Shown here: in pieces, positions 1-8,919 of the stretch
How the letters are laid out: each line of letters begins with the position of its first letter
Numbering within the stretch: position 1 is the first letter of the stretch
Translations under genes and position numbers: made by a program
NCBI GenBank assembly: GCA_964392385.1
Contig: CAYMPR010000013.1
Span: forward strand, 1 to 29,982
Direction of reading: 5' to 3'
Source of the DNA: MWEH01 sp964392385
GTDB lineage: Bacteria > Bacillota > Clostridia > Christensenellales > DTU072
Length of the DNA: 29,982 bases
Notes under the pieces: generated by a model
Told to the model about the DNA's origin: nothing
Seen by the model: only the letters and a program-made list of their open reading frames with translations
Database searches by the model: none

Positions 1-392
1 CTTGTTCCATGAATAAATACTTGCCTAGCTGTTCTTTCTCTGCAACCCGTTGCAAGTACAATAGTTTTAGATTCTATTTCTTCAATTCCTTTAGAGCTTG
101 TTACAAAAATATGGAAAACTCCATCAAATTTTTTAATAGAAGTTACAAATGTAGATAATTTTGTTTCAATATTCAGGTCACTTGCTTCTTTTATGTACAT
201 TTCTGCGTATTCAGGCCCTGATAACTTTTTCCCAAATCTAATAAGACCAAATCCATCGTGAATACACTGCTTCAGAATTCCTCCAAGCATCGCTTCTCTT
301 TCGATTACTATTACCTTTGCGCCTTCTTTTTTTGCTTCGACTGCAGCTGCTAGTCCGCTTGGGCCTCCGCCAATTACCACAACATCATACAT
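1..392 (-). CDS. FAD-dependent oxidoreductase, N-terminal part (cut by window edge)
   Basis: Only the first 130 or so codons are present; the gene continues past base 1. The product begins MYDVVVIGGGPSGLAAAVEA, a Rossmann-type dinucleotide-binding fold for FAD (GGGPSG near residue 8). It continues with GGILKQCIHDGFGL and, near residue 115, ATGCRERTARQ, a segment typical of the FAD/NAD(P)-binding oxidoreductase found beside GlpA-like enzymes in Clostridia. The ATG at 392 is chosen because AAAGGAGT lies 7 nt upstream. It follows the GlpA-like gene at 507-2207 on the same strand after 114 nt, so the two are probably cotranscribed. By family knowledge this partner passes electrons between the glycerol-3-phosphate-type dehydrogenase and NAD(P) or another carrier. 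The exact substrate is not shown by the sequence. Confidence 0.85.
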   Translation of the reverse strand, partial: MYDVVVIGGGPSGLAAAVEAKKEGAKVIVIEREAMLGGILKQCIHDGFGLIRFGKKLSGPEYAEMYIKEASDLNIETKLSTFVTSIKKFDGVFHIFVTSSKGIEEIESKTIVLATGCRERTARQVFIHGT

Positions 393-433
393 TGATGGCA
401 CTCCTTTTATATCGCCTAACTCTTTTTTATGTA

Positions 434-470
434 TAAAGACTACCTTGGAAAAATACTTTGTCAGTCTTTA
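434..470. other. Short inverted repeat between the two FAD oxidoreductase genes
   Basis: TAAAGACT (434-441) and AGTCTTTA (463-470) form a perfect 8-bp inverted repeat with a 21-nt loop in the 114-nt spacer between the two oxidoreductase genes. There is no U-tract, so it is not a convincing terminator. It could be an mRNA-stabilising hairpin, a weak attenuator or chance in AT-rich DNA. Confidence 0.3.
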
Positions 471-506
471 CTAATTTTTGGGATAAGTTGTTTATATAAC
501 AAAAAA

Positions 507-2207
507 CTATTTATTACCTTTGTTTTTTGCTACTAGAATTTCGCTACCTTGTTGTTTCTTAGCTACTTTATCTATAGATATACCTTCATTCTCTGCAATA
601 ATTTTTACTATTTGTGGAGAACAAAAGCCACCCTGGCATCTTCCCATTCCAGCCCTTACTCTTCTTTTTACGGCATCAATTGTTGGGACCTTTAATGGAG
701 CATTAAGTGCATCTATAATCTCCCCACGAGAAATTTCCTCACACCTACAAACAATCACCCCGTAATCGGCCCTTTCTTTTATTATTTTGTCTCTTTCTTC
801 TAGGCTTAGCTCTCTAATTTTTGGAATAGGTTTTCGTATGGGATTAAAGTTTTCGTTGGGTTTAACAACTCCGCCAAGAGCGTTAATACAATACTTTGCT
901 ATATCCTCAGCTATTGCTGGAGCTGCGGTTATCCCTGGAGACTGAATGCCTGCAGCTTGCACAAAGTTTTCAACTTTTTTACTTCTCTCGATAACAAATT
1001 GCTCTTCGTATGTACTTGCTCTTACTCCTGCAAAATATGTAATAATGGAGCCTTTTGATATTTTAGGCATCATAGCTTGTTGCTTTTTTACCACCATATC
1101 AATGCCCTCTGGAGTTGTTGCAGTATCTTCTCTTAGTGGAGTTTCTACGGCATTAGGCCCTAGTAGTAAATTATTATCAGCTGTTATTAGTATTCCACCA
1201 CCTTTTGTGTGAGAGGCTGAATGAGAAATGTCAAATCTACCCATAACGGTATTCATTAGGGCACTAGCCTTTTTATCAAGAATCATTTCCTCGCCTTTTC
1301 TTGGGTGAATTGTGAAGAATCTGTCTCCTGCCATTTCAGCTATTTTATCGCTAAATACTCCTGCAGCATTAACAACGACTTTTGGATAAATTGTTCCCCT
1401 ATTAGTCTTGACTGAATAAATCTTTTTATCCTTGTGTTCCATACCAAGAACTGCAGTATTAAGAGCAATCTCAGCTCCATTAATTATTGCACTTTCAGCA
1501 AATGCAATTGTAACCTCATATGGACTTACAACATAAACATTGGGGTAATATGTTGCGCCATGTAATTCATCACTTACATTTGGTTGTCTTACTTTTAGCT
1601 CTTCTTGGGAAATCTTTTCAACTGCTATATCGTTTTTCTTGGCCCTTGATTTAATGAGTGGCCAAACAATGGAGCCAATTGGCTTTGTATATAAAACATA
1701 TTGACCAGTTTGCTTGATATGAAATCCTAAATCTTTTGCAAGACGAGGATACATTTTATTTCCTCTGCAATTATATTTGACCTTTATGCAATCTGGATTT
1801 AAATCTATACCAGGATGAATTTCTCCATCATTTCTTGAGCTCTGAGCAACTGCTACATCATATTCCTTTTCCACGAGTAGTGCAGATAAATTCCATTTTG
1901 TAAGCTCACGTAAAATTGAACAGCCTACAATTCCTCCGCCAATCACTAAAACATCAACTTTTTTTCCATCATAAACTAAATCATTAAGCTCTGGGATTCT
2001 CATTTTAGGCTCTTCAAAGCCTTTAAGCTTAATATTATTTATTACCCCTCTTGAGCTTTTAGTGTCTACTGCTAGTTGTCCAGCTAATACTATTTCTTCC
2101 CAGCTATCGAGTTCTCCTGTAAGAAGTACGGCACCATTTTCAAAGCCAATCTCAATTCCAAAAAGTCCCGCTTTTAAAAGCTTTTTGCTAATTTTATCTA
2201 AAAACAT
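507..2207 (-). CDS. GlpA-like NAD(P)/FAD-dependent oxidoreductase with C-terminal [2Fe-2S] domain
   Basis: A 566-residue flavoenzyme, probably a glycerol-3-phosphate dehydrogenase-type oxidase acting in the cytoplasm or at the inner membrane face. Residues about 15-62 look like a BON-type domain (NGAVLLTGELDSWEE, then GVINNIKLKG). The FAD-binding fold starts near residue 85 with VDVLVIGGGIVGCSILREL, and SSRNDGEIHPGID follows as in the DAO/GlpA family. The C-terminus carries a BFD-like [2Fe-2S] domain with four cysteines, CRC (487, 489), C524 and C529, in the arrangement known from GlpA. The ATG at 2207 has GGGGAGAGGA just upstream. The second FAD oxidoreductase follows downstream, matching the two-flavoprotein operons of Clostridia, where a small DUF1667 protein often comes third; that position is outside this window. 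Family assignment is firm, the substrate less so. Confidence 0.85.
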   Translation of the reverse strand: MFLDKISKKLLKAGLFGIEIGFENGAVLLTGELDSWEEIVLAGQLAVDTKSSRGVINNIKLKGFEEPKMRIPELNDLVYDGKKVDVLVIGGGIVGCSILRELTKWNLSALLVEKEYDVAVAQSSRNDGEIHPGIDLNPDCIKVKYNCRGNKMYPRLAKDLGFHIKQTGQYVLYTKPIGSIVWPLIKSRAKKNDIAVEKISQEELKVRQPNVSDELHGATYYPNVYVVSPYEVTIAFAESAIINGAEIALNTAVLGMEHKDKKIYSVKTNRGTIYPKVVVNAAGVFSDKIAEMAGDRFFTIHPRKGEEMILDKKASALMNTVMGRFDISHSASHTKGGGILITADNNLLLGPNAVETPLREDTATTPEGIDMVVKKQQAMMPKISKGSIITYFAGVRASTYEEQFVIERSKKVENFVQAAGIQSPGITAAPAIAEDIAKYCINALGGVVKPNENFNPIRKPIPKIRELSLEERDKIIKERADYGVIVCRCEEISRGEIIDALNAPLKVPTIDAVKRRVRAGMGRCQGGFCSPQIVKIIAENEGISIDKVAKKQQGSEILVAKNKGNK

Positions 2208-2256
2208 TTCCTCTCCCCAAAAAAAATAGAAATAAAATCAATTCCTTATTCTTTAT

Positions 2257-2285
2257 ATTTTACTTATATATATATTAAATTGCAA
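2257..2285 (-). promoter_or_regulatory. Sigma-A-type promoter of the FAD oxidoreductase operon
   Basis: On the minus strand TTGCAA (2285-2280) is followed after exactly 17 nt by TAAAAT (2262-2257), giving a start near 2250 and a leader of about 43 nt before the ATG at 2207. Seen by eye; no start site is mapped. Confidence 0.5.
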
Positions 2286-2289
2286 GATG

Positions 2290-2360
2290 CAACAAAAAAC
2301 TCTATTAAATCCTCATATCCGGCAAAATCTAATACGCCACAAACTACAACAAAAAACTCT
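2290..2360. repeat. 14-bp direct repeat upstream of the oxidoreductase promoter
   Basis: CAACAAAAAACTCT occurs at 2290-2303 and again, identically, at 2347-2360. Both copies lie upstream of the -35 box of the GlpA-like operon, within the 219-nt spacer to the beta-mannosidase stop codon. The position suits an activator or repressor binding to direct repeats. A-rich composition makes chance possible. Confidence 0.35.
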
Positions 2361-2426
2361 GTTCTAAAGTAGTATTTCACCCCTTCAAAACAAAGTTTCT
2401 ATTTTTCTCTCGACAATATACTCTCT

Positions 2427-4988
2427 TTAAATCATAAATGTGTGGTAAATATATGATAGAAAATTTAGTGGAATAAAAAATATCTTCATCATTTCAATTC
2501 TATCATGGAGTTTAGAATAGCCCGGCCTTACATCTGACACGCTAATAACTGAAAAGCCTTCCTTAATTTCCTCTACATTTAATTCTGTCTCTATTTCAAT
2601 TGTTCTTTTTTCACCAGGGTACATATCAAAGAAATTATCCGAGAATGGTTTAGTTTCTCCTTTAATTCTAAGCGAAACAAATCGTTTATATATAGGAGTA
2701 TAAAGAGAAATAGTTGCTTTATTGCCATCTTTTTTTATCTCATAAGTAATGTCATCAATAAGAAGTTTGCGAGATGCTTTTTTACTTAAAAATATGCCTT
2801 TCCTCATTAATTCATTGCCTTCTTTATCGGACAAGGTTACTAAAACATATGAGTTCTCATTTAGCTTATACACACTGTTATCAAGTATAGCTAGATCAAC
2901 CACTTGTCCTTTTGAAATAATTGTCTTTTGGGTTTTTTCTATGCATTTTTCTAAATTTACATCCCCAACATAATACTTTAAAGTAACTTCTGCATCGCTT
3001 AGCGTATCATTTATTCCCTTAATTACAACATCGTTGCCTTCAATTACAGGAAAAGCAGCTAGTGGAGCATCAAAATGCTTAGTGCGATAATGCAATGCCT
3101 TAAAGTTATTATAGTAATCTATACCTGCCCAAGAGTTTACGCCCCAACAATCATTTAATTGCCAAATAAGCGCCCCATTACAAACTCCTTTCATAAGTCT
3201 CCAACCAATTGTGGCTGTTTCCATACATTCAGATTGAACTACTTGCGTAAAATACACGAAATGCTCCTTTTTCTCTGGTTCCCAAAGCATTTGATTCATG
3301 TAATATTTCATTTTCTTGTTACCACTTAGACATTTTTGGTGGAGAAGCATAGTATGAGATTTCAAATCATAATCTCCCCCTGGTGCAAAAATATCGATGG
3401 CATTTAGTGATGGCATAGATTGCATACCAAACTCGCTGCAAAATCTAGTTTTTCTCTTGTTATAGTACTCGGGTTTTTGAAGCCCATGCCAAACAGCCCA
3501 AATATGAGTATCTCCAATATTATCTTTGTCCATTCCTTCCATAAATGTTCCACTTCCTGGAGATGTTGGCCAATATGGTGTAACCCTATCGAGTTCTTTT
3601 AGCCTTGCTGGAATATCTTCATAGAAATACTTTTCCATATCACTTACTAGCTCTTTCATATATTGTCGCCAGTCTGTGCTTATTGATTCAATTTCATTAT
3701 TACCACACCAAAGTGCTAGTGAGGCTCTATGCCTTAGTCTTTTAACATTGTCTTCTAGTTCTTTAATCGTTAAATCATAGAAATCCTTTCTTCCCCACTG
3801 AAAAGGAGTGCAAGCAAACATCAGGTCTTGCCAAACGAGCAAACCATATTTATCGCAAAGATCATAAAACTCGTTTCTTTCATAGTATCCTCCACCCCAA
3901 ACTCTTAGCATATTCATATTCGCATCTTTTGCAGCTTTAACTAATAATTCAAGTGTTTCGCTTGTTGTTCGATTAATAAAAATATCAGTTGGAATCCAAT
4001 TTGCTCCCCTTGCAAATATTCTCTCACCGTTTATAATAAAACAAAAATCGTTTCCAACCGCATCCTTTTCTCGTGATAAAACAATAGTTCTAAGACCAAT
4101 ATTCTTGATATCCTCATCAACTACAATATTACCTGATTTCAGCCTAATTTTTACTTGATATAATGGTTGATTTCCAAGGCCATTGCACCACCAAATTTTT
4201 GGATTATCAATAAAAACACTGCCGGTATTTCCTTCAAAAACTACTGGCAAACACTCACCACTAGGCGTTACTATTTCCCCCTCAAAAACACACTTAAAGT
4301 TATCGTATCTAAATGAGTTTTCTTTCTCCTCAGTGTTGCCTTTCGTCGTGTCATTTTCCGTTTTAGTAAGTATCCTAAGCTCAACTTTACTATTGGCATG
4401 GGTTTGCTCTATAGTGACATCTGCAATCCTATTTTGATAAGCTAAAATATATACATCTCTTGTCATACCACAAGATACAAAGTGCGGACCCCAATCCCAG
4501 CCAAAATGGTACTGTGGGTACCTTAAGTGTGGGTTTCCACGCTCCCCAACTACTCTTAATGGAAGTTTGTACTCTTTTTGTAATTTTTCAATTAATTCAA
4601 ATGGTGGATGGAAAACCACCTTAATTTCATTCTCTCCAGCTCTAACCTTCTCCTTAATATCTAGTTCATATAGCGCATGCGCACTCGCAGTTTTACCAAC
4701 CTCTTCGCCATTAATATATATGGTGGATAAGGTATCTATTTGTTCAAAAACCAGTCTGATATTAGGATTATTTATCTCTTCTTTTGTAAGAGAAAATTTC
4801 CTTGAATATTCCCAAGTTTTTTTACTTACCCATTGCAGCGTTTCCTCGTTATTTCCAAGTATCGGATCTTCAATTATTCCTGCTTTAAACAGGTCTAAAT
4901 AGTTGCAAGAAGGAACACTCCCAACACACCTTTCTTTTCCATCCTCACTAGCTAAATTCCACTCTCCGTTTAACAAAATTTTTTGCAT
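2427..4988 (-). CDS. Beta-mannosidase, glycoside hydrolase family 2
   Basis: An 853-residue GH2 enzyme that removes terminal beta-mannose residues from manno-oligosaccharides or glycan fragments. The N-terminus (LNGEWNLASEDG) and the following jelly-roll, with YPQYHFGWDWGPHF near 158-170, are typical of bacterial and animal beta-mannosidases. WCGNNE gives the general acid/base Glu432 and CSEFGMQSMPS gives the nucleophile Glu519; MLRVWGGGYYE (about 360) belongs to the same barrel. There is no signal peptide, so it acts in the cytoplasm on imported oligosaccharides. ATG at 4988 has AGAGG upstream. It stands alone: the next gene upstream is divergent. The last 21 residues (833-853) are strongly hydrophobic and look like read-through beyond the usual end of the family; see findings. 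Confidence 0.93.
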   Translation of the reverse strand: MQKILLNGEWNLASEDGKERCVGSVPSCNYLDLFKAGIIEDPILGNNEETLQWVSKKTWEYSRKFSLTKEEINNPNIRLVFEQIDTLSTIYINGEEVGKTASAHALYELDIKEKVRAGENEIKVVFHPPFELIEKLQKEYKLPLRVVGERGNPHLRYPQYHFGWDWGPHFVSCGMTRDVYILAYQNRIADVTIEQTHANSKVELRILTKTENDTTKGNTEEKENSFRYDNFKCVFEGEIVTPSGECLPVVFEGNTGSVFIDNPKIWWCNGLGNQPLYQVKIRLKSGNIVVDEDIKNIGLRTIVLSREKDAVGNDFCFIINGERIFARGANWIPTDIFINRTTSETLELLVKAAKDANMNMLRVWGGGYYERNEFYDLCDKYGLLVWQDLMFACTPFQWGRKDFYDLTIKELEDNVKRLRHRASLALWCGNNEIESISTDWRQYMKELVSDMEKYFYEDIPARLKELDRVTPYWPTSPGSGTFMEGMDKDNIGDTHIWAVWHGLQKPEYYNKRKTRFCSEFGMQSMPSLNAIDIFAPGGDYDLKSHTMLLHQKCLSGNKKMKYYMNQMLWEPEKKEHFVYFTQVVQSECMETATIGWRLMKGVCNGALIWQLNDCWGVNSWAGIDYYNNFKALHYRTKHFDAPLAAFPVIEGNDVVIKGINDTLSDAEVTLKYYVGDVNLEKCIEKTQKTIISKGQVVDLAILDNSVYKLNENSYVLVTLSDKEGNELMRKGIFLSKKASRKLLIDDITYEIKKDGNKATISLYTPIYKRFVSLRIKGETKPFSDNFFDMYPGEKRTIEIETELNVEEIKEGFSVISVSDVRPGYSKLHDRIEMMKIFFIPLNFLSYIYHTFMI

Positions 4989-5338
4989 TTTGAACCTCTA
5001 TTACTTTGATATACTTATTTGATATGTATTCATTATACAATATCTTTAGGGGTAACCGCGAGTACTCATTTTATTGGAAATATTTATCGTCATATTATTA
5101 TCATACTTCTTAGGTAATCTCTTTTTCTTTTTTTAAAATCCTGTTTATTATACAATCAACTTTCCATATTTTTGAATTAATTGTATATTTTATGGCTAAT
5201 ATGCAAATATTCTTGCCAATGGTGATATATTATTTGATTTATGCATAATATTCTATTGTATTTTATATACGCATATGTGATATAATATTAACAATCTTAC
5301 TTTTTAGTGTAAGTAAATTTGATTAGGAGAATACGAAA
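4989..5338. other. Divergent intergenic region between beta-mannosidase and the large lipoprotein
   Basis: This 350-nt AT-rich spacer holds the promoters of both neighbours. On the minus strand a TATAAT (5037-5032) could serve the beta-mannosidase with a leader of about 37 nt, but no good -35 was seen. Within that leader TTTGATAT is repeated at 5005-5012 and 5018-5025 (offset 13 bp), a possible operator. An 8-bp palindrome GAGTACTC lies at 5060-5067. The plus-strand promoter is listed separately. I see no small gene or RNA. Confidence 0.45.
5256..5286 (+). promoter_or_regulatory. Extended -10 promoter of the large lipoprotein gene
   Basis: TGATATAAT (5278-5286) is a perfect TGnTATAAT extended -10. 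A weak -35, TTGTAT (5256-5261), lies 19 nt upstream. The leader is about 45 nt and contains AGGAGA (5325-5330) 8 nt before the ATG at 5339. Confidence 0.55.
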
Positions 5339-7930
5339 ATGAAAAAGAATAAGTGGATTACTATTTTAATAGCCGCGATTCTTGCTGTAGTTGTTGCAAT
5401 TACAGTTGTTGGGTGTAAACCCGAAGATGTGCCAGATGATCCTATTGTTGTCACCGAGAAGAGCACAGCGGCACTTAAAGCAAGTTTGCTTTCAATGTCT
5501 GGCTTTACAGAAGAAATCACAGTTGAGGGTGCAAATTACGACTTTAAAGAGCAAGCAATTGTTCTATCTTTAATCAATAATCTTTGCGCCAATATCGCAG
5601 CATCCCCTATGTCTCAAGCAAAGATTGATACACTTGCCACAACTAACTTTGAAGGCATGGAAGGCCCACAAGATTTACTTAGCTTGGATTTAACGGAGGA
5701 TGATTTTGTTATTGTTGCAACCGCTTTTTATTCAGCTGCCCTTACAACATTTAATAACCCTGCCCTATTTGATGCAGCAGAAGCCGCAGCTACAGCATAT
5801 ATTGCTTCTGTTCCAGCTGAAACCAAAACAGCCTATGAAGACTTTACAAAGTACTTCATTGTTGCGGACAAATTAACGCAAATAGAGGGATATGCTAATA
5901 GTTTCACAGAGGCCGATTTTGAGGCTGCTGTTGCTCTTTTAGCCTCAGTTGATTTAGTGCCTGGTGCTGGCTACGAAGCAGAAAACCTATCAGAAAGGTT
6001 TACAAATGGTCTTTTAAATGTAGTTAGAATTGCCCGTGACGAAGCAGAAAACGCTATTGTTGCTTCTGCAGAATCTGAGGCAGCTAAAGACAAATTAAAT
6101 GCACTTGTCATTAGGGGTCATTGGAATTTCAATGAATTCGGAACTTTAAAAGATTGGGAAGCAGATAGAGGCAGCAATCCCAACAGTGATGCAAATACTA
6201 TTTCTTGGTTAAATACTTGGCTTACTGAACTAGAAGTTGTTGCTGGGGACACTAATATTACTATCCCTGCCGATGCAACTGGAATTACAAACGCATGGAT
6301 TGCGAGTGTTTCTAGCGAACTTGATTCTATAGTTAATGGTTTAGAAGATATAGCCTATCCTCACCATGATTATGCTAGAGTAGCAAAAGATGCTCAAGGC
6401 ATTGAACTTGGCTTTGAGCAATCTGTACTTTCTAACGAAGTTTTATCTCCAAAAGTACAAGCCTTATTCCCAGAACTTCCTGTATTTATGTACAGGACTA
6501 TGTCTCTAATGGAGAATGAGACGCTTTCTAGTTTATTCAGCGATAAAGGTGGCGATAATCCTCTGTCCGGCATGGACCCATCTCAATTTATTGCAATAAT
6601 TGATAGTATTAATTCAACACTTACCGACTTAAAAGCCTTTTTAGAGACAAACTCCGTTGATTTGTTAGCCCTACAAGGAGCCATCGAAACGCTTATTCAA
6701 GATGAAGATTTTCATCTAATTGCAGAAAGATTTCTTCCATTCTACGAAGGAATCGGAGCAATTGTAAGTGCTGGTCCAAATGCAATTGATGTTATCCAAG
6801 AATTGGTTCCCATATTCAATGCTGAAAATGTCAACGGGATCTACGATTCACTTCAACAAGAAAATTCCCTTGCACTCCAAATGAATACTGGAATTTATGC
6901 GGCAAAGGTTATCGATGCTGTATATGCCATTTATCAAACAGCTTCAGACTTTTCAGAGACACTTTCAACAATTATACTTGATGACTTATCCGGTTTTGCT
7001 CAATTACGTGCCCTTGAAGCTGTTGGAAATACGTTTTCGGAGATGCTACCTGTAGAGCCAGTTACCATAACTGAAGATATGATGATTAATTATGAGATCT
7101 TCGGCTGGGCGAAAGAAATTGCCCTTGAGGCAAGATGGGAAACAGATCCAACAGCCATTGAAGCATATTATACCGAGCTTCAAGAACTTCCTGTAGGTGC
7201 AGTGACTGCAACCATTACCGATTTTTCGTCTTCAACTGAGGTTGATGCGTATTTTGCAGAACTTGATACATACCTAGCTGGATTAGTAGAGGATGAGACT
7301 TCTGGAATTAGAGTTGCATTAAATAACCTCATTACTGAAGCATTAGGAAACAGCCCTTATGCCCTTTTTGTTGAAGAAAGCACAGTTATTCAGGCTCTAG
7401 CTGCATGTACACCAGTTGAAAGTGCAGAAGATGATAATTATAACGCTCTAAGAACAGCCCTAACCGATTTTGTCAATATTTTTGTTAATGCAGGCTTATT
7501 CAATGAAGGCGAAAATCAAATGTCTCCTATTGACAATGTAGGCGAAAATACAATTGAAAACTTTATGACTAACTTTATGGCTGGCTTATTTGAAGGAATG
7601 CTAGCGGATGAATTAGATCTAGAGTCAGTTGAAACTATTCTTTCTGAAACTGCCCCATATTCTTACGAGGCAAGTTTAGAAGGCGAAACAACACTCATTA
7701 AAATCATTGCCAATAAGACTGGTAAATTAAGTCTCACGTTTAGTGCTGGTACCTATTCCGACATCTCGCTTTACCATCCAAATGAAAGAGAAGCAGGCTA
7801 TTGGGGTGGCGGAACACCAAGCTTTGAAGTTTATGCTGGTATGATTTACTACTTAGAATTTTCTACTGACGCTGCTGGCGAATTATCAATGTCGATTGTT
7901 GAAATCGATTACCAACCAGAAGTTGAATAA
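5339..7930 (+). CDS. Very large secreted lipoprotein of unknown function
   Basis: An 863-residue protein anchored outside the cell membrane. A lysine-rich start (MKKNKW) is followed by a hydrophobic stretch and a lipobox, VVGC, making Cys26 the lipidated residue; an acidic proline-containing linker (KPEDVPDDP) follows. The body, about residues 40-750, is rich in Ala, Glu, Asp and Leu with few Cys or aromatics, reading as mostly alpha-helical. The last 100 residues or so (from ETAPYSYEASLEGETTLIKI) look different, with short beta-strand patterns and GYWGGG, and may be a separate beta-sandwich domain. I recognise no catalytic motif. It is a single-gene unit with its own promoter and terminator. 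A solute-binding or surface structural role is possible but not shown. Confidence 0.85.
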   Translation: MKKNKWITILIAAILAVVVAITVVGCKPEDVPDDPIVVTEKSTAALKASLLSMSGFTEEITVEGANYDFKEQAIVLSLINNLCANIAASPMSQAKIDTLATTNFEGMEGPQDLLSLDLTEDDFVIVATAFYSAALTTFNNPALFDAAEAAATAYIASVPAETKTAYEDFTKYFIVADKLTQIEGYANSFTEADFEAAVALLASVDLVPGAGYEAENLSERFTNGLLNVVRIARDEAENAIVASAESEAAKDKLNALVIRGHWNFNEFGTLKDWEADRGSNPNSDANTISWLNTWLTELEVVAGDTNITIPADATGITNAWIASVSSELDSIVNGLEDIAYPHHDYARVAKDAQGIELGFEQSVLSNEVLSPKVQALFPELPVFMYRTMSLMENETLSSLFSDKGGDNPLSGMDPSQFIAIIDSINSTLTDLKAFLETNSVDLLALQGAIETLIQDEDFHLIAERFLPFYEGIGAIVSAGPNAIDVIQELVPIFNAENVNGIYDSLQQENSLALQMNTGIYAAKVIDAVYAIYQTASDFSETLSTIILDDLSGFAQLRALEAVGNTFSEMLPVEPVTITEDMMINYEIFGWAKEIALEARWETDPTAIEAYYTELQELPVGAVTATITDFSSSTEVDAYFAELDTYLAGLVEDETSGIRVALNNLITEALGNSPYALFVEESTVIQALAACTPVESAEDDNYNALRTALTDFVNIFVNAGLFNEGENQMSPIDNVGENTIENFMTNFMAGLFEGMLADELDLESVETILSETAPYSYEASLEGETTLIKIIANKTGKLSLTFSAGTYSDISLYHPNEREAGYWGGGTPSFEVYAGMIYYLEFSTDAAGELSMSIVEIDYQPEVE

Positions 7931-7949
7931 CATGTTTTTTTAGAACTTA

Positions 7950-7977
7950 GGGATGTGCAATCGCACATCCCTTTTTT
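7950..7977 (+). terminator. Rho-independent terminator after the large lipoprotein
   Basis: A perfect 9-bp stem, GGGATGTGC (7950-7958) and GCACATCCC (7963-7971), with the 4-nt loop AATC, is followed by TTTTTT (7972-7977). It lies 19 nt after the stop codon at 7930 and makes the lipoprotein a monocistronic unit. Confidence 0.9.
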
Positions 7978-8075
7978 CTACCTTGTGTATACCTATTTCC
8001 CTTTAATGTGTTCATAATCTTTATATGATTATCTATTTAACTTGTGTATCGTAGGAAAAAATATTTATTCAAACG

Positions 8076-8127
8076 AGTATATGGGGATGATATACTTTTA
8101 GATTTTTTAAGATATATAAAGTATAAT
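8076..8127 (+). promoter_or_regulatory. Promoter and inverted-repeat operator of the ABC transporter operon
   Basis: TATAAT at 8122-8127 is the -10; the -35 is weak (TTAGAT, 8098-8103, 18-nt spacing). Immediately upstream AGTATAT (8076-8082) and ATATACT (8090-8096) form a perfect 7-bp inverted repeat separated by 7 nt, adjacent to the -35. A weak -35 beside a dyad is typical of regulated promoters, for example those activated by a response regulator or a MerR/GntR-type protein. The regulator is not identifiable here. Confidence 0.45.
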
Positions 8128-8162
8128 TTCCTTATGAGTTTAGTAAAAAGTAGGAGCAAATT

Positions 8163-8831
8163 ATGCAAACTATTATTAAAGCCAATAATATAATAAAAAA
8201 GTACAATAATATTCCTGTAATTAAAGATGTATCTCTTGAGGTAAAAAAAGGTGACTTTTTATCTATTGTCGGAAACTCTGGTGCAGGGAAAAGTACTCTA
8301 CTGTATTTGCTTTCAGGGATTGAAAAGATAGACTCTGGTCGAGTTTTGCTTTTTGATATCGATATATCTATAGCTTCCGACACAGAAATGGCAAAATTAC
8401 GATCATCTAAAATTGCCTTCGTATTCCAATTCGATAATTTATTCCAGGATTTATCTATTCTCGATAATATCATTTTGCCAGGGATAATTGCGGGTAAAAA
8501 GAAAGAAGAGAATGAAAAAAAAGCAACTGAGTTAATGAGATATTTTGATATTGAGAAAATATCAAAAAGTAAGCCTAGCGAGGTTTCAGGCGGAGAACAA
8601 CAACGCGCTTCTATCGCACGTGCCTTAATTACTCAACCCGAAATTCTCTTTTTAGATGAGCCAACTGGAAGTTTAAATTCCGAAGCAGGTACACAAATAA
8701 TGGAGCTGTTAAAAAAACTTAATAAGGACTTCTCTCTTACCATTGTCCAAGTAACACATAATATGCCTTTTGCTGAAATAGGAAATAGAAAAATTGTTCT
8801 TAAAGATGGCGAAATTATAGAAGCAAAGTAA
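8163..8831 (+). CDS. ABC transporter ATP-binding protein, LolD/MacB type
   Basis: A 222-residue nucleotide-binding subunit. Visible motifs are Walker A GNSGAGKS (37-44), Q-loop FVFQ (about 86-89), signature VSGGEQQRASIARAL (141-155), Walker B ILFLDEPTGSLNS (161-173, catalytic Glu166) and the H-loop His199. The signature sequence and short length are those of the MacB/LolD/FtsE branch, which drives FtsX-type permeases in exporting or extracting envelope components, peptides or lipoproteins instead of importing solutes. AGGAG (8152-8156) lies 6 nt before the ATG. The permease follows after 88 nt on the same strand, so the two form one transporter. Confidence 0.93.
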   Translation: MQTIIKANNIIKKYNNIPVIKDVSLEVKKGDFLSIVGNSGAGKSTLLYLLSGIEKIDSGRVLLFDIDISIASDTEMAKLRSSKIAFVFQFDNLFQDLSILDNIILPGIIAGKKKEENEKKATELMRYFDIEKISKSKPSEVSGGEQQRASIARALITQPEILFLDEPTGSLNSEAGTQIMELLKKLNKDFSLTIVQVTHNMPFAEIGNRKIVLKDGEIIEAK

Positions 8832-8919
8832 AGATTTATAGCGTCATATTACCCCTACTTATCAATAATTATTTGCCTAATCCCTTATAACAACGATTTT
8901 AGCTTAAAAGAAAAACAAT

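Noticed and set aside
434..470. Terminator between the two FAD oxidoreductase genes
   Set aside because: The 8-bp stem is AT-rich with a 21-nt loop and no U-tract, so it would not terminate efficiently.
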